Source of the DNA: Providencia vermicola
GTDB taxonomy: Bacteria > Pseudomonadota > Gammaproteobacteria > Enterobacterales > Enterobacteriaceae
Direction: 5' to 3'
DNA length: 64,000 bases
Assembly (NCBI RefSeq): GCF_010748935.1
Contig: NZ_CP048796.1
Span: 1,243,001 to 1,307,000 of the forward strand
The notes beneath the pieces were generated by a model that was not told the origin of the DNA, did no database searches, and worked only from the letters and a program-made list of their open reading frames with translations. Positions 29,852 through 43,334 of this stretch are shown piece after piece; the stretch's first letter is position 1, and every line of letters begins with the position of its first letter. The position numbers were made by a program, and so were the translations under genes.

Positions 29852-30584
29852 TGTCATCACTTGGAATAAGCAATAAGAGAATATGCAGCAATGGAATAGC
29901 TGCTCATGAGCCGATTGCTCGAATCAATTTTATCAATAATAGTGTTAACTCAAATTCAGTTTGAGGGCTATTACTATTTGCTGTAAAAATAAGATATACT
30001 TCCTGATTATCAATGGCTTACCCAAAAAAGATAAAGTTATTTACCTTTTAGACATCTTTCTCTCTCTTAGCAAATAAAACAAAATGATGATTAAGATCGA
30101 TGACAAGAATTATTGAAGTAGTACGCTATGTTAAAAACGATAGATAGTGACGGTTAGATTAAATCTAAGTTAATTAAGATATATCCGATAAATTTGTTTT
30201 CCTATGGTAATTAATAGATATAAATAAAGCCATCATTATATGTTTTATTCATCTTGCTCCTATGTCAAATTTTTATCAAATTTTTGTCAGGGTTTAATCT
30301 GGGGAATAAGAGCTAAGTCACTATAATGCTAGCTTTCTGTGAGAATCAATATCTAAATTAAAATTGATGACACTCGTTTTTTTTATACTGCGAATTAAAT
30401 TGGAATTATTGGTTTTTATTCTAAATTTATTTCAATATATAGCGCTTTGTTTTAGTTTAATCTTGGACAATGATAATCAGTATGTTTGCAGATTATATAT
30501 TTACTATATACAATAAAAAATCTTTAAAGATATCATTAAGTACAATTTATTTGTGCAGTATTAATTATAACTTTTAGGATCAAA
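29852..30584. other. Gene-free AT-rich stretch
   Basis: About 730 bases with no supported ORF between the LysR remnant and the lipoprotein gene. Presumably includes the lipoprotein promoter; no recognisable operator. Confidence 0.5.
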
Positions 30585-31157
30585 ATGAAAAAACATATTC
30601 TACCAATTACTCTACTTAGCGCTGCTACACTGCTAGTTACAGGCTGTAGTTCAAATAAAGATATGTGGGGCGAATTCGCCAATATCTTGACTGATTCTAG
30701 CTCTATTGTTAAAGAATCAGAAGACTGGGAAGCGTATAGCATAAAAACAACCCAGCAAGGTGTTGTTTACAGTAAGGCGAATTCAGCGGATCAGCAATTT
30801 GTCAGTCATAAAATGGATGCTGAATATGCGGATGCGGTGAATCGTTTATCTTCGCCTTTTGCCAGAAGTGATAAAGCCAAAGATAAATTGGCTAAAGAAA
30901 ACCAAGGCTATCGTTTTAAATATAATGAAATCATGGTGGTTAAGGATAAGAAATCATCAAATACACTTGGTTATTGTGTGAATTATGATTCTGATCGTAT
31001 GGAGAATGGCCAAGTAAAAGCGGTCAAAGAAGAAGATAAGATCAGAAAGCAATTTATCTATGTTGCTAAAGATAAGCCTCTATCTGTCACGACAGTGAGT
31101 GGTGACTTTATTAAAGTCATGTGCGGTGAAAATTTTTATAAAAAATACCAGTCATAA
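30585..31157 (+). CDS. Putative lipoprotein of unknown function
   Basis: A lipoprotein signal peptide ends in the lipobox LVTGC (Cys21) followed by SSNKD; residue +2 is Ser, which favours sorting to the outer membrane. The mature part of 170 aa is charged (KAKDKLAKENQGYRFKYNEIMVVKDKKSS) with two further Cys (LGYCVNYDSD and IKVMCGEN). AGGA lies 6 bases before the ATG. I do not recognise a family. Monocistronic, with hairpin terminators directly downstream. Confidence 0.75.
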   Translation: MKKHILPITLLSAATLLVTGCSSNKDMWGEFANILTDSSSIVKESEDWEAYSIKTTQQGVVYSKANSADQQFVSHKMDAEYADAVNRLSSPFARSDKAKDKLAKENQGYRFKYNEIMVVKDKKSSNTLGYCVNYDSDRMENGQVKAVKEEDKIRKQFIYVAKDKPLSVTTVSGDFIKVMCGENFYKKYQS

Positions 31158-32281
31158 TTTTGCTGACAGGTTAAGGGTATTTAGAAAAATAATCTAAATA
31201 TCCTTGTTCGTATCTAAAATGCGTTAGGCGGAAAAATTTCCCCTAACTCATAGAAATCGTTTTAAGTGATAAAAACCATATTCAATATATGGTTTTTGTG
31301 ATGTAGAGAACAATCAACGTAGGAGTAATAAGCGGCTTGTCGAGAATAGTCCGGTGGGCGTTCTGACAGGAATGTTATAGTGAAACAATATCGGTATTGA
31401 AATTACTATTGATATACGCCACTTGTGCTGGAAATCGAGTAATATCCCTTTAATAATTACGGTTATTTTAGTATCAATATTATTCTTAATATAAGGCATG
31501 GTACAAAGGATTTATTTTAAATAAGCAAATAGTTGATGATGGCCTGCCTTTATCTAAAGAGTGATATTCCCTCTCTGTTTCAAACAATACCTTAAAACAA
31601 TGCCTCAAAAAAACGCAAAAAGCTCAATAAATAAACGGTAGGCAAAAAGAGAATTGCTACCGTTTATTCGTGTATTTACTTAATGATGACTCTTATTCAA
31701 CTTCCTCATGAACAATTTCATGAGAATATCCATGGTTATTCATTAAACAATCAGCATAAAATTAAAGCGTTCCAATAAAGGATTTAAGTATTTACCCCTA
31801 TGGAAGGGAGGCGGATTTTATTTATGTGTTCAGTGATAGATATCGTCAATTTAATGAGCAAGAATGAGTGAACGCTTATTTCAAATCTACATAGTAGTGA
31901 TCGTTTTATAAACATTATGCTATTAAAAATAATACCTATGTTATTTTTAAGGTTTATTTTGTTTGCTTATTTTTACATGTTTATGTGAATAAATATTTAA
32001 TCATAGTGATTTATAATTTATTTGTTGTATCTCGTTAAGGTTATATTCCTCATAAACTCTTAATGCCTAATTTATCAGGCTTTAGTTTGGATAATTGCTC
32101 GGATTTTATTCGGAAATATCCTGTCGTTATATCAATTTCATTATTTGAATAAACATTCAATAAAATATTTTTTAACAAATAAATTTAATTTTATTTAAAT
32201 TTGGAATACAATTGCATTACAAATATTATTAAGTGATGACTATATTTCGATATATAGTTTGTCTGTGGAAAGGATATTTAA
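31158..32281. other. Long gene-free stretch upstream of the L-amino-acid deaminase
   Basis: Apart from the hairpins at its left end, no gene is supported in about 1.1 kb. It contains a perfect 12-base inverted repeat AATAAACGGTAG (31630-31641) / CTACCGTTTATT (31657-31668) with a 15-base loop. The last 300 bases are very AT-rich and presumably hold the deaminase promoter. Confidence 0.5.
31173..31297 (+). terminator. Two terminator hairpins after the lipoprotein gene
   Basis: First: AAGGGTATTTAGA / TCTAAATATCCTT (31173-31205), 13 pairs including one G-T. Second: AAAAACCATAT / ATATGGTTTTT (31271-31281 and 31287-31297), whose arms supply their own T-run on either strand. Confidence 0.7.
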
Positions 32282-33697
32282 ATGGCAATAACGAGAAGAA
32301 AGTTTCTTATCGGCGGGGCTGTTGTCGCTGTAGCTGGCGGTGCAGGAATTTTAACGCCAATGTTAACGCGTGAAGGTCGATTTGTTCCAGGTACACCGAG
32401 ACATGGTTTTGTTGAAGGAACTCCCGGGGCACTACCTAAGCAGGCAGATGTTGTCGTTATTGGTGCCGGTATTTTAGGCATTATGACGGCAATTAACCTT
32501 GTTGAACGGGGATTGTCTGTTGTGATCGTAGAAAAAGGAAATATCGCGGGAGAACAATCTTCTAGGTTCTATGGCCAAGTTATCACTTATAAAATGCCTG
32601 ACGAAACATTCCTCCTTCACCATATTGGTAAACAGCGCTGGAGAGAAATGAATGCAAAAGTCGGCGTTGATACCAGTTATCGTACACAAGGAAGAGTGGA
32701 AGTACCTCTTGATGAAGAGGATTTAGAAAATGTTAAAAAATGGATTGATGCAAGAAGCAAAAATGTTGGTTCCGATATTCCTTTTAAAACCAGAATGATT
32801 GAAGGTGCTGAACTAAATCAACGTCTTCGCGGAGCTACATCGAATTGGACTATTGCTGGTTTTGAAGAGGATTCCGGTAGTTTAGACGCTGAAATTGCAA
32901 CCTTTGTGATGGCTGATTACGCTAAAAAGATAGGCGTTAAAATCTACACAAATTGTGCGGCGAGAGGTTTAGAGACCCAAGCAGGCGTTATCTCTGATGT
33001 TGTGACAGAGAAAGGGGCAATAAAAACCTCACGAGTCGTTGTAGCAGGGGGGGTATGGTCTAGACTCTTTATGCAAAATCTTAATGTTGATGTTCCAACA
33101 TTACCTGCTTACCAGTCTCAACAATTAATCAGTGGTTCACCTACTGCGCCAGGTGGAAATGTCGCTTTACCGGGCAATATTTTCTTCCGCGAGCAAGCAG
33201 ATGGCACTTATGCCACTTCTCCGCGTGTTATTGTGGCTCCGGTTGTCAAAGAATCCTTTATTTATGGATATAAATATTTGCCATTACTGTCAATGCCTGA
33301 CTTCCCTGTGCATATTTCACTAAACGAACAGTTAATTAACTCGTTTATGCAGTCAACACATTGGAATTTAGACGAGGTTTCGCCGTTCGAACAGTATCGA
33401 AATATGACTGCACTGCCAGATATCCCTGAGCTAAATGCTTCACTCGAGAAGCTGAAAACTGAATTTCCTGCATTTAAAGATTCTAAGCTTATTGATCAGT
33501 GGAGTGGTGCTATGGCAATAGCGCCGGATGAAAACCCAATCATTTCACAAGTTAATGAGTATCCAGGCCTTGTTATCAATACAGCGACAGGTTGGGGAAT
33601 GACAGAAAGTCCAGTCTCTTCAGAAATTACCGCAGATCTTCTGCTTGGTAAAGAACCTGCATTAGATGTGAAACCATTCAGTCTTTATCGATTTTAG
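32282..33697 (+). CDS. Membrane-bound L-amino-acid deaminase
   Basis: FAD enzyme that oxidatively deaminates L-amino acids to keto acids and ammonium, passing electrons to the respiratory chain without releasing hydrogen peroxide; it underlies the phenylalanine/tryptophan deaminase test of the Proteeae. N-terminal TRRKFLIGG followed by an apolar segment is the Tat-like anchor of the Proteus enzymes. The FAD site ADVVVIGAGILGIMTAINL lies near residue 54. Further conserved blocks are EKGNIAGEQSSRFYGQ, DTSYRTQGRVE, FEEDSGSLD, KIYTNCAARG, VVAGGVWSRLFM and the C-terminal GLVINTATGWGMTESP. 471 aa, the same length as Proteus LAAD. Monocistronic. Which of the two known LAAD types (aliphatic/aromatic or basic preference) cannot be decided here. 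Confidence 0.92.
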   Translation: MAITRRKFLIGGAVVAVAGGAGILTPMLTREGRFVPGTPRHGFVEGTPGALPKQADVVVIGAGILGIMTAINLVERGLSVVIVEKGNIAGEQSSRFYGQVITYKMPDETFLLHHIGKQRWREMNAKVGVDTSYRTQGRVEVPLDEEDLENVKKWIDARSKNVGSDIPFKTRMIEGAELNQRLRGATSNWTIAGFEEDSGSLDAEIATFVMADYAKKIGVKIYTNCAARGLETQAGVISDVVTEKGAIKTSRVVVAGGVWSRLFMQNLNVDVPTLPAYQSQQLISGSPTAPGGNVALPGNIFFREQADGTYATSPRVIVAPVVKESFIYGYKYLPLLSMPDFPVHISLNEQLINSFMQSTHWNLDEVSPFEQYRNMTALPDIPELNASLEKLKTEFPAFKDSKLIDQWSGAMAIAPDENPIISQVNEYPGLVINTATGWGMTESPVSSEITADLLLGKEPALDVKPFSLYRF

Positions 33698-33717
33698 ATA
33701 AAACTTATTTGATGATG

Positions 33718-33738
33718 GCCCTCTTTATGAGGGCTTTT
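33718..33738 (+). terminator. Terminator of the deaminase gene
   Basis: GCCCTC-tttat-GAGGGC followed by TTTTCT, 20 bases after the stop. Confidence 0.85.
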
Positions 33739-33840
33739 CTACTCATACTCAATGATAATTTTATCTCTAGATGTTACTTTGGGCGCCAATGCGTTTATTG
33801 ATATTTGATTGTGACAAGATGGATTTGCTATTTTAAGAAT

Positions 33841-33877
33841 CGGATCAGTTAAATCGGGCGCTATTTCAACCGATCCG
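33841..33877 (-). terminator. Probable terminator of uidAB
   Basis: Arms CGGATCAGTT (33841-33850) and AACCGATCCG (33868-33877), ten pairs with one G-T, 16 bases after the uidB stop. Read on the minus strand, it is followed by ATTCTTAAAAT. Confidence 0.6.
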
Positions 33878-33893
33878 TGAAATATAATAGTGA

Positions 33894-37169
<3,276 letters not shown>

Positions 37170-37894
37170 TTTTTAGGTGTGCGCTATGAGGAATACAACT
37201 ATGAAAAATGAAAAGAGGTAAAATTTGATGAGTGGATCATGTATTAAAAAAAAATCATTAATATTATGTGGAATAAATCACAAATAATTAAACTTTTATT
37301 TAAAGATGAAGTTTATTAATAAGTGGTTTTATTATTTAATCTCTTTATAAATTATCGTGATTTTAATAAATTTGATTGAATTCATTAAAGAGGTTTTTGC
37401 CTGTATCTATATGATATTTAAGTGTATTATTTTTTTGTTTTTGAAGCTGAAGATCATAAAAGTATGATGTTATGAGTTCTTTTTTAGTATTATGGTTTAT
37501 TTGAGTGTTCACTTATAAAATATGACTAATAGCTATGATTAAATTTAAATAGGCAGCTATTCTGATAGGGTTTATCGCTAAGTGTTTAATGTATAATTGG
37601 TTAACCAATTATATTCAGGGACTAGGTCAGGCATGATTCGTTGAGTGGGACAGTGCGCCCATGTCAATTTTTTAAGAAAACTTAAAGTAGGCGTGGTTTT
37701 AGTCTGTTACCGAGACTAGAGTGAACATCTATCCTTCTTATTCCTGTTAGTGCTATTAGTGACGGCTTATATTGGCTGTTTTTACTGATTACGTATTGTA
37801 TTTTGTATTAGGATAAAGTGAATTAGGTGTTAATACGTAATAAGTTGCTAACTAATAACAAAAAATAAGTGCATGTGTGTTATCTGGCTAACTT
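37170..37894. other. Gene-free stretch upstream of uidA
   Basis: Holds the palindrome at 37592 but no supported gene. In E. coli the uidR repressor sits upstream of uidA. Translating 37620-37850 gives only short hydrophobic fragments (e.g. FLRKLKVGVVLVCYR) that I could not match to UidR. Confidence 0.5.
37592..37613. promoter_or_regulatory. Perfect 22-bp palindrome related to the uid repeats
   Basis: A perfect 22-base palindrome centred on TTGGTTAACCAA with flanking AAT/ATT and further matching bases. Same core as the two repeats at 37137-37169, about 440 bases further upstream. It may be a distant operator for looping, or the operator of a lost divergent gene such as uidR. Confidence 0.6.
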
Positions 37895-38110
37895 TTAGTT
37901 TATCTTGTTCATTATAAACTTATATATTTCAGGTAGATATAAGGAAAAGCTAATGAATAAGAATGCAGCAATAAAATAGATATTAATGGCCTCCACTGTA
38001 ACTGTAGTAAAGAGTGTTGCAACCGCGAGAATGGTGACAATAATACGCCGGCTATTTGCCGTCATTGCATTAGACAATTCACTAAAAAATGATTCAATAA
38101 CTTTAAACAT
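37895..38110 (-). CDS. Small hypothetical membrane protein
   Basis: 71-aa ORF. A polar N-terminus (MFKVIESFFSELSNAMTANS) is followed by two apolar stretches (IIVTILAVATLFTTVTV and IYFIAAFLFISFSLYL) that fit a two-helix hairpin in the inner membrane. AGGA lies 7 bases before the ATG, which supports translation. No family recognised; it stands alone on the minus strand in an otherwise empty region. Confidence 0.5.
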   Translation of the reverse strand: MFKVIESFFSELSNAMTANSRRIIVTILAVATLFTTVTVEAINIYFIAAFLFISFSLYLPEIYKFIMNKIN

Positions 38111-38811
38111 AACAATTCCTTTTTATAGTTCCGCGATGAGTGTATATGATTTAAATAAAATATTGAAGCTTTTATTAGCTATTCGTGCTATTTAATATTA
38201 AAATCACTTATCAGAATTGTTGTTTTTTAGCACATTTAACTCAAATGATGGGTAAAATGATTTATAATATTGATAATTACATTAAGGTATGGAACTTTAA
38301 TTACACATTTTGTTTTATTACCTGATGTATAATTTATTTTAATCGATTGATTTGAAAAGAAATTGTTATTTTATGTAATTTTTTAGTGTGTTGCTGTGGC
38401 CTATTTTCATGAAAAAATACAAATCAAACAATTAAGTGTTACTACCTAGTGTGTTTTAACTATTTAGAAAGTGATTAATATCACAATTATTTTATTATGT
38501 TTAAATACTTTGTCTATTTAATATAAGTATTCTATTAATGACTGTTTAGAGGGGGGATTTTAAAACAGCATCGTTAATACATAGCTGCTTTATTTTAGAT
38601 AAGTTGTAATTTTATGCGGTTATTGGTGAGTCCACATTGAAAAGAAAAGATAATAGCTAAAAGTAAGCGTAAACGAAAAGGGTATTCACTTCGTTATAGC
38701 GAGTGATTTTTATGTGGTTTTAAAAGTACAGCACGGCATTTTAACACTATTCTGATTGATTATTACAATCAATGTCACTATTGTAATGTTTTCGATAACA
38801 AGGAACAGATT
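38111..38811. other. Gene-free AT-rich stretch
   Basis: No ORF supported. Contains the inverted repeat ATTGATT-attac-AATCAAT (about 38753-38772), about 40 bases before the small ORF at 38812; possibly an operator. Confidence 0.45.
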
Positions 38812-38955
38812 ATGCCATCTATTGATATGACAGAACTATTAGGCTACTCCATTGCTTCTAGCATAAAAATGGTTTGTACGCCATTTGAGTTCTTTTATCA
38901 GACCAATATTATTGGTGATGTCAGTGCGTTGTTAACACTATTCTTCGTCTATTAA
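38812..38955 (+). CDS. Possible 47-aa small protein
   Basis: ATG at 38812 preceded by AAGGA at good distance (AAGGAACAGATTATG). The product starts MPSIDMTELLGYSIASSIKM, continues VCTPFEFFYQTNIIGDV and ends SALLTLFFVY, hydrophobic at the C-terminus. A 42-base hairpin follows 24 bases after the stop, so ribosome site, ORF and terminator-like hairpin form a complete unit. No family recognised. Confidence 0.45.
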   Translation: MPSIDMTELLGYSIASSIKMVCTPFEFFYQTNIIGDVSALLTLFFVY

Positions 38956-40878
<1,923 letters not shown>

Positions 40879-40911
40879 ATTACACTTTCTTATATTTTGT
40901 AGATAAAAAAA

Positions 40912-40931
40912 AGAGTCCCTTTAGGGACTCT
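40912..40931. terminator. Strong hairpin with T-run on the minus strand
   Basis: Perfect stem AGAGTCCCT (40912-40920) / AGGGACTCT (40923-40931). Eight A's precede it on the plus strand, so the classical T-run lies on the minus-strand side. It would end a minus-strand transcript well, and the plus-strand GH1 transcript less well. Confidence 0.7.
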
Positions 40932-40937
40932 AACCAA

Positions 40938-41072
40938 ATGAAATCACTACTACATGATTTAATTTACAGCGGTATTATGGTTATTTTCTTCACTACTATA
41001 TCATACATGATGTCAGATTTACTTATACTTGTAGCAACTTTAAAGTGCCAAGTGAGTGAATTCGATGTCTAG
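40938..41072 (+). CDS. Possible 44-aa membrane peptide
   Basis: ATG at 40938. The product begins MKSLLHDLIYSGIMVIFFTT, continues ISYMMSDLLILVATLKC and ends QVSEFDV, one or two apolar helices. The nearest purine-rich site (AGGGA) lies in the arm of the hairpin at 40923-40931, about 11 bases upstream, so initiation is uncertain. May be chance in AT-rich DNA. Confidence 0.25.
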   Translation: MKSLLHDLIYSGIMVIFFTTISYMMSDLLILVATLKCQVSEFDV

Positions 41073-41569
41073 AGCGCTCTTTTATCATGCGTTATCTTTT
41101 TCACTCTTTAATATACGCTTCTTGGTGAGAGGCTCGTGATTAACTTCATTGAATTATTGTTTGGCAATAATTTCGCTATTTTTTTACTTAGGCATTATTT
41201 TGCATAGCGTGTTTGTAAATTGGTTGTATCTTTATCTGCTATGATATAAGCATGCCATGTTATCAATATCATAATATTTCTGTGATTGAATGATCAGCTG
41301 TCATCACTCATCCCTTATCTGGATACTAATGTACAATATAATTTGGATGATAAAAATGTGATCTATGTATCAAAATACATTTCAAGTGTTAATATTATTA
41401 AGTTAACCTACACTGACTTATGCTAAATTTTCTTTTAAATTCAATTTGTTGATTTTTTATCTCTGTAATAAATCGACATGAATTGAAAGAAATCAACAAT
41501 AACCAAGAGAATTCTAAGATAAGGGTAATGGTGTATAAACACAGAAAAAATTAAATATTGTTAATAATT
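41073..41569. other. Gene-free AT-rich stretch
   Basis: About 500 bases with no supported ORF on either strand, between the small ORF and the 3' end of the minus-strand hypothetical gene. Confidence 0.45.
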
Positions 41570-41998
41570 TTATCTGTTATTGCTCCCTTCTTTATTAGGT
41601 CTTTCGTGACAGAATTGATTCCAGATAAAATTGAAATTTTCACTAGGAAAAATTTTATCTGAGCGATCAATTAAAGGGATAGAAACGACGTTTCTTCCAT
41701 CTTTATGCATATACGTTTTGACAAGAAACCTTTTATAACTAAAAGAATTTTCACTTTTAAAGATAAGAACTTCACCACATACATACCCAAGGATACCATG
41801 ATCAAGAGTTTCACGAATTTCATAGTAATTCACATTTTTATACTCAGCCGTTTCTGGAAAAGGGAGGAAGTCCTCTACAGCCTTTTGTGATTTTTTAACG
41901 ATATCAAGATCTGGGGTATAATTAGCCATCATACCTCCAACAAATGATCCTCCAGCAATAAGAGCAATAATTAAATATGAAAATATATTCTTTTTCAT
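41570..41998 (-). CDS. Hypothetical exported or membrane-anchored protein
   Basis: 142 aa with an N-terminal hydrophobic helix (FSYLIIALIAGGSFVGGMMA) acting as anchor or signal. The rest is soluble, with two Cys (GYVCGEVLIF and WNQFCHERP) that could pair in the periplasm. I recognise no domain. GAG lies upstream of the ATG. It stands 238 bases downstream of the nrf operon on the same strand but differs from any known nrf gene; cotranscription is uncertain. Confidence 0.65.
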   Translation of the reverse strand: MKKNIFSYLIIALIAGGSFVGGMMANYTPDLDIVKKSQKAVEDFLPFPETAEYKNVNYYEIRETLDHGILGYVCGEVLIFKSENSFSYKRFLVKTYMHKDGRNVVSIPLIDRSDKIFPSENFNFIWNQFCHERPNKEGSNNR

Positions 41999-42236
41999 GG
42001 CGTTACTCTTTCTATATTATTATAAATAATAGTTACTTATGAATTAGGCTATTTTAAGATAGCATAAGTAGAAGGGTATTTATATGAAGATGTAATAACA
42101 ATGCTCAAATAAAGACAAAGAGTTACAATTTATAATAAATTGTTATGGTTAATTTAATTAAAATAATTAATTTTATTTACTGGTTTCTTATTTTAAAGTT
42201 AATGGGAATGCGAGTAATAAATTAAAAGTAGGAAAA

Positions 42237-43334
42237 TTAGCGATTGTTTTTCATTGTGTTAGCCATATTAATAGCTTCTATTAATTGTGAGCGATTAACT
42301 CTATCATTATTACTATCTAGTAATTGTTGCCATAAGCTAATTGCTTTTTCATAATTCGCATTCATAAATGCATCTGAAGCTAATAACATTAAGGCGGTAA
42401 CTTCATTTTTATCAATTGATAATGACTTATCTATCATTTTTACGGTCATCTCCGTCATTTGTTGCCCTGATTGATAATAAAGGACTGTCGCAATAGCTGA
42501 ATAAAGTTGTGCATTTTCTCCTGTATATTTCAGTGCTTGCCCATAGGCTATTAATGCATCTTCATAATTATTTTGATAGAGGTAGTATTCACCGAGAATG
42601 GCCCAAAGCTCCCCATTTTTAGGTGACTTACGGATATTATCTTGTAGACGTGCAAGATCACTTTGCTGTTGTTGTATTGGTGTCAATAAATACAACGGGT
42701 CAGCAGTGCGTTGATATTCTTTATAATTTTCACTAAAACGCGGCAATAAAAAATAACCCGAAACGGTGAAAAATAAGAGTAATAAGAGGGTGAAATTCAG
42801 CGAAATAGGCGATAACAACCATGAACCGCTATTTTGCGATACTTTGAATGGAAGTTCAGATGTCAGCTGTTTTGATAACTGACATTGCGGTGAGGCGGGT
42901 TGAGTAATGACGTCTTGATAATGTCTTTTAATCTTAGGGAGGCTGCTTTTATATCGATAATAAATTAGGATTATTATCAATATAAAAGCGATAAATGGCG
43001 ATAGCCACAATACTAGCGTCCCTATGCGCAGGGGCGGATTGTAGAGAACGAAATCACCGTAGCGCTCAGTCATAAAAGCGAGAATTTCTGCTTCTGTTTT
43101 GCCTTCAGCAACCATTTTGTAAACTTGATGGCGCATGCTAACAGCGGTAGGGGCATTGGATTCGAGCAGATTTTGGTTTTGGCATTGTGGGCAACGTAAT
43201 TGTGACGCTATTTGTAATGAAACAGATTGTTGCTCTTGGTGAGTAAATTGCCAAGTATCTACGATATCAGCTTTTGCAATATAGGTGACCATGAACAGTA
43301 GAATGAATAAAGGGGTGTAGTGTAATTTAAACAT
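42237..43334 (-). CDS. nrfF: Haem lyase subunit NrfF-NrfG fusion
   Basis: Assembly protein for the special CxxCK haem of NrfA. The N-terminal third is NrfF/CcmL-like: signal peptide, redox motif LRCPQCQNQNLLESNAP with Cys48 and Cys51, then a membrane helix at about 105-127. A second membrane helix at about 180-195 (NFTLLLLLFFTVSGYFLLP) leads into an NrfG-like TPR domain (NGELWAILGEYYLYQNNYEDALIAY). E. coli encodes these as separate nrfF and nrfG; here they form one 365-aa chain with the architecture of CcmH. Overlaps nrfE by 8 bases. The redox part should reduce the apocytochrome thiols, and the TPR part should bind the NrfA C-terminus. Confidence 0.88.
   Translation of the reverse strand: MFKLHYTPLFILLFMVTYIAKADIVDTWQFTHQEQQSVSLQIASQLRCPQCQNQNLLESNAPTAVSMRHQVYKMVAEGKTEAEILAFMTERYGDFVLYNPPLRIGTLVLWLSPFIAFILIIILIYYRYKSSLPKIKRHYQDVITQPASPQCQLSKQLTSELPFKVSQNSGSWLLSPISLNFTLLLLLFFTVSGYFLLPRFSENYKEYQRTADPLYLLTPIQQQQSDLARLQDNIRKSPKNGELWAILGEYYLYQNNYEDALIAYGQALKYTGENAQLYSAIATVLYYQSGQQMTEMTVKMIDKSLSIDKNEVTALMLLASDAFMNANYEKAISLWQQLLDSNNDRVNRSQLIEAINMANTMKNNR

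Noticed and set aside
37620-37850. Decayed uidR or transporter gene upstream of uidA
   Set aside because: Short hydrophobic fragments in several frames did not match UidR or any family I could name.
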